Shown in pieces: positions 1 to 7,071 of a stretch of 13,099 nucleotides of DNA. How positions within the stretch are numbered: the stretch's first letter is position 1; every line of letters starts with the position of its first letter. The translations under genes were made by a program, and so were the position numbers. The stretch spans positions 1 to 13,099 of the forward strand of contig DAIEQP010000164.1 of assembly GCA_027347805.1 (NCBI GenBank). The letters are read 5' to 3'. The notes under the pieces are model-generated. The model did not search any database. It worked only from the letters and a program-made list of their open reading frames with translations, and was not told where the DNA came from. Source of the stretch: Ignavibacteria bacterium. Its GTDB lineage: Bacteria; Bacteroidota; Ignavibacteria; Ignavibacteriales; Melioribacteraceae.

Positions 1-1622
1 TTTTCTTTAGCTTTTTTATAATCTCCCAATTTAAAGTAGATCCAGCCAATTGTATCGAGGTAAGATGAGTTGCCGGGTTCTTTTGAAATTGCGAGTTTGA
101 CCATTTCAAGTGCTTCCTGCAATTTTATTCCTCTTTCTGCAAATGAGTATGCGAGATTATTTAATATGAGCGCATTGGCAGAATCACTTTTAAGTGCAAT
201 AGTATACAAAGAATCGGAAACCTGATAATTTTTATTTGTTTCATGTATCAATGCAGCTAAACTTAATGCCTGAATATTTTTCGGGTCTATTGTAAAAACT
301 TTATCAAGAACTTTTAAAGCTTCAGCTTCCTGTTTCAATTGATTATATGTATAGCCAAGAGCTCCAAGTGCAGTAACATCATTGGGATTTATTTTTAATG
401 CCCTCTCAAAATATTCTTTGGCTTTCTCATGAGAATTTACCTGCGAAAGTGACAGAGCATAGATTAAATTGATCGGGAAATCATTTGGAAATTTTTGAAC
501 CGCTTTTTCCATAAACCGAATAGCTTCTTTATACTTACGAGAATCAAAAAGCAGCCCGCCCAACCTTGACCATACCTGAGAGTTCCATTCGGCAAGTTCG
601 GTAGCCTTTTCAAAATATTTTGATGCTACAGAATCTTTTTGCTGGCGGATTGCAATTTCACCTAGATATGCCTTAACCTGCCAGTCGGATGAGTCGGCAT
701 CGATCGCTTCAAAAATATTTTTTGCAAGTAATAAATTAACAGAATCCTTTTCAGATTCGTCAAGGAATGAAAAACCAATTTTTATTTTTTCTTCAAAGGG
801 AAGTTCTTTTTTCTTAATCAACTTTAGATATTCTTCTGCTGCTTTCTTCATTTCCTTCTTATGAACAAAAACAACACCTTTCATTTCAATCAGGTTCAGA
901 TCATTTGGATAACTGACCATCGAAACATCCAAGGTATTTAATGCTTTGTCATACTTTCCGGATTTTATATAAGCTTCGATCAATACTTTCTGCAGATTTA
1001 GATCGCCGGGATTGAGTGAAATCAATTCTTCAACTGTTTTAATTGTTTCATCTATATTCCCCATTCTTTCGTTAATATCAACAAGGTGAACCAAAACATT
1101 CCATTCAGGCCCGATTAAATCTATAACTTTCTTATATAATGCAAGCGCCTCACTTGGCTTTTTCTGCTCATAAATTTGAGCCAGATTGAAATATGCAGTT
1201 GCATTCGTAGAATCAAGGTCAATAATTTTTTTGAATACTACTGTGGAAGAATCTTCCAGATGTGAATTAGTATATATTGAAGCCAGCAGCAATAAATATT
1301 CAATATTTTTAGGCTCGCCATTTACAGCTATCTTGGAATAATCAAGTGCAAGAGCAAGTTTGTTTAATCGGAAATAATTTTTTGCAATTGAATTGGCAAT
1401 ACCAGGTCTCTGATCATATTTATAAGCAATAAGGTATTTTTCATTTGCCTCATTGATTAATCCTTTAGTCTCAGCTATTGAACCGTCAATAAAATTTTCT
1501 GCGGCAAGTTGCTTTGCGTTTATAACCGGCTCTTCCTGAACTTTAGCAGTTTCTTTAACCAACTCAGATGAACATGCAACCAGGAAATTTACCACGAAAA
1601 GAATGTATATAAGATGCTTCAT
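1..1622 (-). CDS. TPR-repeat lipoprotein, C-terminus cut by window edge
   Basis: Reading leftward from the ATG at 1620-1622, the frame stays open to base 1, giving 540 codons with no stop, so the C-terminus is missing. The N-terminus is a lipoprotein signal peptide (MKHLIYILFVVNFLVACSS) with lipobox LVAC and Cys17 as the expected lipidated residue. From about residue 50 to the edge the protein consists of tetratricopeptide-like helical pairs, for example AKEYFERALKINPND, and near the end YLDTIGWIYFKLGDYKKA, a classic TPR consensus. An AAAGAG ribosome-binding site lies 5 bases before the ATG. TPR lipoproteins of this kind usually act as scaffolds for envelope or secretion complexes; no enzymatic domain is visible. 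The partner is unknown. The gene is divergent from the ATP-grasp gene, with a 107-base shared promoter region. I am sure of the architecture and not of the role. Confidence 0.88.
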   Translation of the reverse strand, partial: MKHLIYILFVVNFLVACSSELVKETAKVQEEPVINAKQLAAENFIDGSIAETKGLINEANEKYLIAYKYDQRPGIANSIAKNYFRLNKLALALDYSKIAVNGEPKNIEYLLLLASIYTNSHLEDSSTVVFKKIIDLDSTNATAYFNLAQIYEQKKPSEALALYKKVIDLIGPEWNVLVHLVDINERMGNIDETIKTVEELISLNPGDLNLQKVLIEAYIKSGKYDKALNTLDVSMVSYPNDLNLIEMKGVVFVHKKEMKKAAEEYLKLIKKKELPFEEKIKIGFSFLDESEKDSVNLLLAKNIFEAIDADSSDWQVKAYLGEIAIRQQKDSVASKYFEKATELAEWNSQVWSRLGGLLFDSRKYKEAIRFMEKAVQKFPNDFPINLIYALSLSQVNSHEKAKEYFERALKINPNDVTALGALGYTYNQLKQEAEALKVLDKVFTIDPKNIQALSLAALIHETNKNYQVSDSLYTIALKSDSANALILNNLAYSFAERGIKLQEALEMVKLAISKEPGNSSYLDTIGWIYFKLGDYKKAKE

Positions 1623-1641
1623 ATTTCTCTTTAATTTGCTG

Positions 1642-1673
1642 CAAAAAATAAACTTAAACACTTTTAATAACAA
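1642..1673 (-). promoter_or_regulatory. Putative Bacteroidetes-type promoter of the TPR lipoprotein gene
   Basis: On the minus strand TTG (1673-1671) is followed after 20 bases by TATTTTTTG (1650-1642). This matches the Bacteroidetes -33/-7 pattern TTG-N20-TAnnTTTG except for one additional T. It would start transcription near 1635, about a dozen bases before the ATG and just ahead of the AAAGAG site. The extra base lowers confidence. Confidence 0.45.
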
Positions 1674-1682
1674 GGGAAAGAA

Positions 1683-1713
1683 TTGTTCTGTGCTGCTCAT
1701 TTATCTATCTTTG
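1683..1713 (+). promoter_or_regulatory. Bacteroidetes-type promoter of the ATP-grasp gene
   Basis: TTG (1683-1685), exactly 20 bases, then TATCTTTG (1706-1713), an exact match to the Bacteroidetes -7 consensus TAnnTTTG at normal spacing. Transcription would begin near 1718-1720, leaving a leader of only about 10-12 bases before the ATG at 1730 and no clear Shine-Dalgarno site. The same TTG-N20-TAnnTTTG arrangement occurs before cysS and rsgA in this window, which supports it. Confidence 0.62.
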
Positions 1714-1729
1714 CAAAAAGTTTTCGGTT

Positions 1730-2629
1730 ATGCAGAGTTTCGATTTAGCAATAGCATATAAATGGGAATATGATGAAGAGTTTGTTGAATTGATCGAGCA
1801 AATTTTTCAATCGAATGGTTTTTCTACATATCTGATCAAAAATTCGAATGTCACAGAAGTAATTGATGATCTTGAAAACAGGAGATTATCTTTTAAGGCT
1901 TTTCTTGACCGAGCTTCGGATGAAGATCCTGAGTTCATGCCGGTTTCTCAAATATTGAGTAGAAGAAAGACCCACATAATTAATCCCCATGAAAAAGTGA
2001 TTCAATCGATAGATAAAGCCGCAATGCATAATACCCTATTGAGCAAGAAATTCAAACTTCCGTTAACATTTATACTTCCTCCATTTAACCAGAATTTCCG
2101 TCTACATGTACTCGAAAGAGATCTAGATTATCTTCATAGACCATTCATAATCAAGCCTTCATTTTTCAGCGGCGGAGGCGAGGGAGTAATTACAAATGCG
2201 AATTCACTTTCGCAGATTCAAAAAGAAAGAATGAAAAGTCCGACAGAAAAATATTTAGTGCAGGCTAAAATCCGGCCGAGAAAAATTAGGGGTAAAAGAG
2301 CATGGTTCAGGTTATTTTGGGCATTCGATAAAGTCATTCCAACCTGGTGGGATGATAACACGCATATTTATTTCCCGGTATCATCAGCTGAAATAACCAA
2401 GTATAAACTTCAGCCATTATTAAGAATAACAAAAAAATTAGCTAACATCACCAAACTGGATTATTTTTCAACTGAGGTTGCATTAACAAGAGATCATAAA
2501 TTTTATTTGATTGATTACATCAATGATCAATGCGATATGAGGTTGAAATCCAATCACCCTGATGGTGTGCCTGACGAAGTAGTTAAATTATTTATTACCA
2601 GAATGCAATACCTGGTTTCAAAACTTTAA
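1730..2629 (+). CDS. ATP-grasp domain protein of unknown substrate
   Basis: This 299-residue cytosolic protein has the build of an ATP-grasp ligase. It has an N-terminal alpha/beta pre-ATP-grasp part (about 1-95), then the grasp fold. Visible landmarks are the nucleotide-binding Lys in FIIKPS (Lys142), the Gly-rich loop SGGGEGV (147-153), the hinge YLVQ (175-178), and the metal-binding acidic/Asn set at Glu249 and IDYIN (Asp262, Asn265). ATP-grasp enzymes join a carboxylate to an amine or thiol through an acylphosphate. Nothing here identifies the two substrates, and no biosynthetic partner gene lies beside it. The conserved-looking tail NDQCDMR followed by HPDGVPDEVV suggests a distinct subfamily. 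The start is set by a promoter ending 17 bases upstream; no good ribosome-binding site is visible. Its stop codon interlocks with that of convergent rsgA. The family is confident, the function unknown. Confidence 0.85.
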   Translation: MQSFDLAIAYKWEYDEEFVELIEQIFQSNGFSTYLIKNSNVTEVIDDLENRRLSFKAFLDRASDEDPEFMPVSQILSRRKTHIINPHEKVIQSIDKAAMHNTLLSKKFKLPLTFILPPFNQNFRLHVLERDLDYLHRPFIIKPSFFSGGGEGVITNANSLSQIQKERMKSPTEKYLVQAKIRPRKIRGKRAWFRLFWAFDKVIPTWWDDNTHIYFPVSSAEITKYKLQPLLRITKKLANITKLDYFSTEVALTRDHKFYLIDYINDQCDMRLKSNHPDGVPDEVVKLFITRMQYLVSKL

Positions 2630-3579
2630 AAATTCATATCATCTTCAATCGATTCAAGAATATTCAAATAACTGATATATCTTTCCCTGTTAACATTTCC
2701 ATTTTCAACTTCCTTTATTATTGCGCATCCGGGTTCGTGATGATGAGTGCAGGTGCTAAATTTGCAATCATTTATATATGGTCCAAAATCTTTAAAATAA
2801 TGTCCAAGGTCTTCTTCTTTAATTCCATACGGATCAATTTCTCTAATCCCTGGCGTATCAATCACAATTGTATTTTCATCAATCTTTATTAATAAACTTG
2901 TAACAGTTGTATGTTTACCTTTGGATGAGAAATCGCTTATCTCACCAATCTTTAATTGGAGATCCGGAAAAAGTTTATTAAGAATTGACGATTTGCCTAC
3001 TCCTGACTGACCCCAAAACAGGTTTATTTTTCCCTCAAGATTTTTTTTTAGATCATCAAACCCGATATTTTCTTTAATGCTTGTTTCGAAAACACTATAA
3101 CCCATTTCCTTATACATTGCACTAAATGGTTCATAAGTTTTTTCTGGATCAAGATCGATCTTATTTATTATGATGAATGGATTAACATGGGAACTTTCGG
3201 CTGCAACAATGAACCGGTCAATTGATCTGCTGTTAAACTTCGGGTTTTTGCAACTTGCTACTACAACAAGGTTATCTACATTTGAAGCAATTTTCTGTTC
3301 AAGTCTCTCACCGCGTGTACCAAAACCTTTTATCCGGGGTGCTTTTCTTGAAATATAATTTTTTCTTGGTAAAATTTTTTCAATAACACCTGTTCCATCT
3401 TCATTTAATTCATACTCAACAACATCTCCAACAACTACAATATCAACCTCGTAAAGTTTATCTTTTTTTAGGTTGTAATCTTTTTGAAATTTTCCGCGGA
3501 GTGAACAACGAATAGAATTATTCCCTTCATTAAAAAGGTAGTAATCTTTACTTTCTATTTTGTAAACTAATCCTTTAAT
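2626..3579 (-). CDS. rsgA: RsgA, ribosome small-subunit-dependent GTPase A (probable AUU start)
   Basis: RsgA is a circularly permuted GTPase that checks late 30S subunit maturation and releases other assembly factors on GTP hydrolysis. Counting from an upstream TTG at 3612 (328 residues), I see an N-terminal OB-fold (about 12-85). The permuted G motifs follow: G4 NKID (150-153), G1 GQSGVGKSS (201-209), G2 KGKHTT (231-236), G3 DTPG (252-255). A C-terminal zinc finger follows, C283-X4-C288-X-H290-X5-C296. All key residues are present. I place the start at ATT 3579-3577 (Ile12 of the longer frame). AGGAG sits 6 bases before it, family members normally begin near this KGLVYK-like strand, and the TTG at 3612 lies inside the -7 promoter element. 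That gives 317 residues. The product is certain; the start is an inference. Confidence 0.93.
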   Translation of the reverse strand: MKGLVYKIESKDYYLFNEGNNSIRCSLRGKFQKDYNLKKDKLYEVDIVVVGDVVEYELNEDGTGVIEKILPRKNYISRKAPRIKGFGTRGERLEQKIASNVDNLVVVASCKNPKFNSRSIDRFIVAAESSHVNPFIIINKIDLDPEKTYEPFSAMYKEMGYSVFETSIKENIGFDDLKKNLEGKINLFWGQSGVGKSSILNKLFPDLQLKIGEISDFSSKGKHTTVTSLLIKIDENTIVIDTPGIREIDPYGIKEEDLGHYFKDFGPYINDCKFSTCTHHHEPGCAIIKEVENGNVNRERYISYLNILESIEDDMNF

Positions 3580-3585
3580 AAATAA

Positions 3586-3590
3586 CTCCT
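3586..3590 (-). promoter_or_regulatory. Ribosome-binding site of rsgA, deciding an AUU start
   Basis: On the minus strand AAAGGAG ends at 3586 and is followed by six bases (TTATTT) and then ATT at 3579-3577. No ATG, GTG or TTG in the rsgA frame lies at a workable distance downstream of this site. It is one of the best Shine-Dalgarno sequences in the window, so a rare AUU start as in E. coli infC is the simplest reading. Confidence 0.55.
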
Positions 3591-3599
3591 TTAAAACAG

Positions 3600-3623
3600 A
3601 AAAGCACCTCAAAAATAAGGTGC
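3600..3623 (-). terminator. Hairpin after the FadL-like gene, overlapping the rsgA promoter
   Basis: On the minus strand GCACCT (3623-3618), an 8-base loop and AGGTGC (3609-3604) form a perfect 6-bp stem followed by TTTT. Flanking A/T pairs and one G-T wobble can lengthen it. It lies 27 bases after the stop codon of the 3650-5101 gene, as expected for an intrinsic terminator. The T-run is short and the loop coincides with the rsgA -7 element, so it might instead be, or also be, an operator. Confidence 0.5.
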
Positions 3624-3640
3624 CTTTCTTGATCAGTCAA
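3610..3640 (-). promoter_or_regulatory. Bacteroidetes-type promoter of rsgA
   Basis: Minus-strand TTG (3640-3638), exactly 20 bases, then TATTTTTG (3617-3610), a perfect TAnnTTTG. Transcription would begin near 3603-3606, giving a leader of about 25 bases that carries the AAAGGAG site and the ATT start. The upstream TTG codon that would otherwise open the frame (3612-3610) is part of this promoter and would not be in the transcript. Confidence 0.6.
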
Positions 3641-3649
3641 TTTATTAAA

Positions 3650-5101
3650 TCATAAAACATATTTTATTGTTGTAATCAAATTAGAGACTGCAATTGTTTG
3701 ATATGTTCTTGATTCTCCATTTCCATAATTATCCCCAAAATCTTTCCACCAGCCATATGCAATACCAACATTAAACTGAAGACTCTTTGTAAGATTATAT
3801 CCAAGTCCGCCGGTTAAATATTTCTTATCGTATTCAGCAGGATCATCTTTAAATGGCGAAGGTTTATACATGAATCCTGCTCTTAATATCAACTGTGTTC
3901 CGGGCACAAAAAATTCTCCGCCAAGATTTAAGTTAATTATTGATCTCATCAAAGATTGAATCTGCTGATTCTTCTGATTTCTCGTTGAATTATTAAAGCC
4001 GGATGAAAATTCAAGTGTTGTATAATCAGTAAATTTTGCATTGGCACAAACCGCATAATTTTTATCTTGATAAGATATTCCAACGCCATATTCGTATGGT
4101 GTTGATACATCATATTCAATTTTATTATCACCCGAATCATAATCCCAAATTTTACCTGTTCCGAATTTACTTTCACCGGTTACATAATAATTTTCTTTGA
4201 TTGTATAAGTTCTTGGAAACTGAATCGTGAATCCTGCAGATAAATTTTCATTAATCTTCGCAATCATACCAAGATTTAAATCCCAGCCTGAAATATCCCA
4301 GTTTAATTTATCTGTAGTGTAGAAGGATCTGAAATCAGCAGAAAGTGGTTCAACCGGATCCAGCAAAACTGATGCAGGATAATTATTCTTAGTGTCTTCC
4401 TCAGCATAGTTCTGAGTTTTTTCAAGACTTCCGCTAATTATATTCAGAGTTGCGCCAACAAAAATATCTTTTTCAATTTCCATTGCACCGGATAGGAACC
4501 AGCTGTTTAATCCGCCTTTCTGAGATATATTGCCGCTCTGATTTAATCCACCTCTGACAACAGTTGTATCATATAGATATTTATTGTTTTTATCATACAA
4601 CGGATAACTCAAAGCTAATTTAAATGCCAGGTCATCATTGTAATATGCTAAATCCTGAATCATTGAACTATTGTTTGGATTGAATCCGTTGAAATTAAGT
4701 GTGCGATTGAAATCCTTTAATTGATTATAACCAAATGCAAGTGAAAAGCTACCTCTTGTAGTTGGGAATGGAGCAATAAATCCAACATGGTTCCATTTTG
4801 TTGAACCTAGATTTTGAGATGAATTATTATTGAAAAAATTGGCATCGTTCTTAAATGAATTAAAATTCAGACCAAAATCGAGTTCACCTTTTTTAATCAA
4901 TGCAATTCCCGCCGGATTTAATAACGAAGAAGATAGATCACCGGGTAATGTGATATTTGCATTTCCCATTCCGATTGACCGAGCGCTGGTAATAATTCCA
5001 TCATCAGTAAGTCTTAGTGCGTCATTGAAATTTTGAGCTAACAATACATTAGCAAAAAGGAATGAAAACACAATGATCACAAATTTCTTTTCTTTTTTCA
5101 T
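3650..5101 (-). CDS. FadL/OMPP1-type outer-membrane beta-barrel protein
   Basis: This 483-residue protein has a Sec signal peptide (residues 1-22, cleavage LLA before Gln23), then a segment typical of the OMPP1/FadL/TodX family. That segment is ARSIGMGNA (40-48), followed by LNPAGIA (61-67), which contains the NPA signature near the barrel N-terminus. The rest alternates aromatic and polar residues in many amphipathic strands rich in Asn, Tyr and Phe and ends in a hydrophobic strand (ITTIKYVL), as outer-membrane barrels do. Family members carry hydrophobic compounds across the outer membrane, but in this phylum the substrate is rarely known. The ATG follows an AGGTGAGGGG ribosome-binding site. 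It starts 38 bases after the stop of the Tyr-rich lipoprotein gene and is very likely cotranscribed with it. A hairpin follows its stop. Family fairly sure; substrate unknown. Confidence 0.8.
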   Translation of the reverse strand: MKKEKKFVIIVFSFLFANVLLAQNFNDALRLTDDGIITSARSIGMGNANITLPGDLSSSLLNPAGIALIKKGELDFGLNFNSFKNDANFFNNNSSQNLGSTKWNHVGFIAPFPTTRGSFSLAFGYNQLKDFNRTLNFNGFNPNNSSMIQDLAYYNDDLAFKLALSYPLYDKNNKYLYDTTVVRGGLNQSGNISQKGGLNSWFLSGAMEIEKDIFVGATLNIISGSLEKTQNYAEEDTKNNYPASVLLDPVEPLSADFRSFYTTDKLNWDISGWDLNLGMIAKINENLSAGFTIQFPRTYTIKENYYVTGESKFGTGKIWDYDSGDNKIEYDVSTPYEYGVGISYQDKNYAVCANAKFTDYTTLEFSSGFNNSTRNQKNQQIQSLMRSIINLNLGGEFFVPGTQLILRAGFMYKPSPFKDDPAEYDKKYLTGGLGYNLTKSLQFNVGIAYGWWKDFGDNYGNGESRTYQTIAVSNLITTIKYVL

Positions 5102-5139
5102 GTTCCCCTCACCTTTAATTTATTATCATTATAAGTTTT

Positions 5140-6102
5140 TTATCGAGTGCGTTCACCACCGCCAGAGCGTGAACCACCGCTACTACTGCCACCACTAGAA
5201 CGTGAATCTCCTCCACCTGAAGATCTTGAATCACCGCCGCCAGATCCTCTTGATGGAGATTCTGACCTAGGAGAAGAACTCGGGGATGAATTATAACTTC
5301 TTTCACTTCTTGGAACATAAACAGGTTGTGATCTTTCACTTCTTACTTCGCTTCTGCCGCTTCGAGATTCTCTGCTGCCAGATGTATTTCCGCTATTTTC
5401 AGATCGCGACCTGCTTCTAATTTCAGATGTATTCCCAGATGAATTATTTGCACCGGTTTTATTTAATCTATCACCTGATGATGACGAACTCGATCCTGAA
5501 TTTCTGCTGCCTACCCTTGCTTTCTGCAAGTCAACATCCAGCCCACGATCTCCCCGTTCTCTACGAATAGAAGATGATCTAGTACCGCTACCGTAATCAC
5601 GGAATGGTGTACCTCTACCACCTCTTTCAAAATCGTTATCTCTTGATCTTGATTTTACATATCCACGATATTTGCCGTGATCATATCCATTTCCATAACC
5701 GCCGCTACCGTTATAATACCATGGATATCCGTTATATACATGTGGTCCGTAATACCCCCAAGGATAGTAATAACCAGAAGATATGTAATCATAATCCCAA
5801 TACCATGATCTGTAAGGATAGTAAGATCCCCACCAAGGAAACAGATCGGAAGTTACCCCAAGATACATTGATGAGGGATAATAACCGAATAAGAATCTTC
5901 TGTAGCCGGTATTATAATCGTTATAATAATCATAGTAAGTTGAATCATCATACGCATAAGCTGATGAATCTGCATCATCATAATTTACTTCATCTTCATA
6001 GGTATATTCCTGCGTATGTCTTGAATGCAATGCAAACTGAGTATAACACCCGCTTAACCATACCAAAGGAAGAAAAAGTAAAAGTCTAATTATTGTTTTC
6101 AT
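5140..6102 (-). CDS. Tyr-rich, Arg/Ser/Gly-tailed lipoprotein of unknown function
   Basis: A 320-residue protein I do not recognise. It begins with a lipoprotein signal peptide, lipobox LSGC with Cys19 lipidated. It then has two low-complexity halves. Residues 33-148 hold about 33 tyrosines together with many Trp, Gly and Asp, for example WYWDYDY. Residues 149-320 are basic and Ser/Arg/Gly rich, with a run of six serines (204-209) and a twofold GGGDSRSS unit at 288-303. The two copies use different codons, so this is not a fresh DNA duplication. Such composition suggests a disordered, sticky surface or periplasmic linker, but no domain is visible. AGAGG precedes the ATG by five bases. A possible weak promoter (TAATTTTTG at 6142-6134) lies upstream. 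The FadL-like gene follows after 38 bases, so the two may work together. Confidence 0.75.
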   Translation of the reverse strand: MKTIIRLLLFLPLVWLSGCYTQFALHSRHTQEYTYEDEVNYDDADSSAYAYDDSTYYDYYNDYNTGYRRFLFGYYPSSMYLGVTSDLFPWWGSYYPYRSWYWDYDYISSGYYYPWGYYGPHVYNGYPWYYNGSGGYGNGYDHGKYRGYVKSRSRDNDFERGGRGTPFRDYGSGTRSSSIRRERGDRGLDVDLQKARVGSRNSGSSSSSSGDRLNKTGANNSSGNTSEIRSRSRSENSGNTSGSRESRSGRSEVRSERSQPVYVPRSERSYNSSPSSSPRSESPSRGSGGGDSRSSGGGDSRSSGGSSSGGSRSGGGERTR

Positions 6103-6235
6103 AAGAACCTCTAAAAGTTCGATTGTTATCTCCCAAAAATTATACCGAAATACTTAAAGAAAGAAAGGCAAAAATGAATGAAAAAATTTTTGATGTATAG
6201 TAGTCTGGACAGAACTGTAATGTAATTAGGACAAT

Positions 6236-7009
6236 TTAGAACAGGGCCTTAACATATTCCACAAAAATTCCTCTATCGGCTTTATTACTGTTAAGTTTTT
6301 TATTCTCTAGCATATCTCTAAAATTCAAGCCAAGTGTGAAGCCATCTGAAACAGACCAGCGGAATCCCAAATTCAAATAACCATTTCCGTTTCCAAAAGA
6401 AGGAGCGGAATTATCATTAAACGCCATATTATATTCGCCAATAAAAGAAACTTTTGAACCAATAGTCTTTTCGAAACCAATACCTAGATTCAAATCTTTA
6501 TCATCATCTTCCCTTTCAAGAGAATAATTTATCACTCCATGAACACTTAGGTAACCAAGCAACTCAAAATTTTTGGCGGCAGCTACAAAAAAACCAGGGG
6601 ACTTAATTTCGTATCTTTTCGAATCTTCATCATAGAATCCCTTACCTTGAGAATCGAAACCCACTGTAAAAGCAGGCAGCATTTCTGCTTCATCGATAAT
6701 TCTTGCTCTAATATTAATAGCAGGTAACTTATACCAATCAATTTTTCCTGTACCAATCACATTGCTTCCACCGTACGAAATTCCAAAACTTATTCCATCA
6801 AAAACACCAACTTCAATTTTACTAACTACAACCCCAAAAGGCATAACATCCATCGAAACAGCTGAGAAGCCGCGGCTTAGAATTCCCGCACTTGGAAGAT
6901 CTATAAGATATCGATATTCATACTTTGCACTTGTTCCACTGGTACCTTGTGAAAAAACCAAATTTGTTATAAGCAGCAGAACAAAAAATCCGAAGGGAAT
7001 TCTTTTCAT
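6236..7009 (-). CDS. Exported outer-membrane beta-barrel-like protein
   Basis: This 257-residue protein starts with a signal peptide (MKRIPFGFFVLLLITNLVFS, cleavage before Gln21). The mature part alternates hydrophobic and polar residues in short strands separated by Gly/Asp turns, for example GISFGISYGG, YLNLGFRWSV and FTLGLNFRDML. This fits a small outer-membrane barrel of roughly ten to twelve strands, ending near a terminal aromatic (VKALF). I recognise the look, including LPSAGILSRG and SPGFFVAAAKNFELLG, as a conserved envelope protein of this bacterial group, but I cannot name a function. It begins 62 bases after the cysS stop with no terminator between, so read-through from cysS is possible; no clear promoter of its own is visible. 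The ribosome-binding site is weak. Confidence 0.75.
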   Translation of the reverse strand: MKRIPFGFFVLLLITNLVFSQGTSGTSAKYEYRYLIDLPSAGILSRGFSAVSMDVMPFGVVVSKIEVGVFDGISFGISYGGSNVIGTGKIDWYKLPAINIRARIIDEAEMLPAFTVGFDSQGKGFYDEDSKRYEIKSPGFFVAAAKNFELLGYLSVHGVINYSLEREDDDKDLNLGIGFEKTIGSKVSFIGEYNMAFNDNSAPSFGNGNGYLNLGFRWSVSDGFTLGLNFRDMLENKKLNSNKADRGIFVEYVKALF

Positions 7010-7071
7010 ATTTATCTCAGCTTAAATTACAAACACAAAATAGAAATAATTTTATACTTAATCAGTTGAAT

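Noticed and set aside
5150..5330. Repetitive GC-richer stretch considered as a CRISPR or tandem DNA repeat
   Set aside because: The repeats exist only at protein level (Ser/Gly/Arg codons, GGGDSRSS twice with different codons); there are no regularly spaced identical DNA repeats.
5115..5339. Open frame overlapping the end of the lipoprotein gene on the same strand
   Set aside because: It is an out-of-frame reading of the Ser/Arg/Gly-rich tail; its Val/Ala/Leu-rich sequence is a composition artefact.
5604..6089. Open frame of 161 codons on the plus strand, rich in His, Tyr, Arg and Asn
   Set aside because: It is the antisense shadow of the Tyr-rich lipoprotein gene. Its odd composition comes from Tyr and Gly codons read backward, and there is no ribosome-binding site.
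6180..6235. Segment with two GGACA motifs after the barrel gene, considered as an insertion-sequence remnant or terminator
   Set aside because: There are no paired ends, target duplication, transposase trace, or stable hairpin with a T-run.
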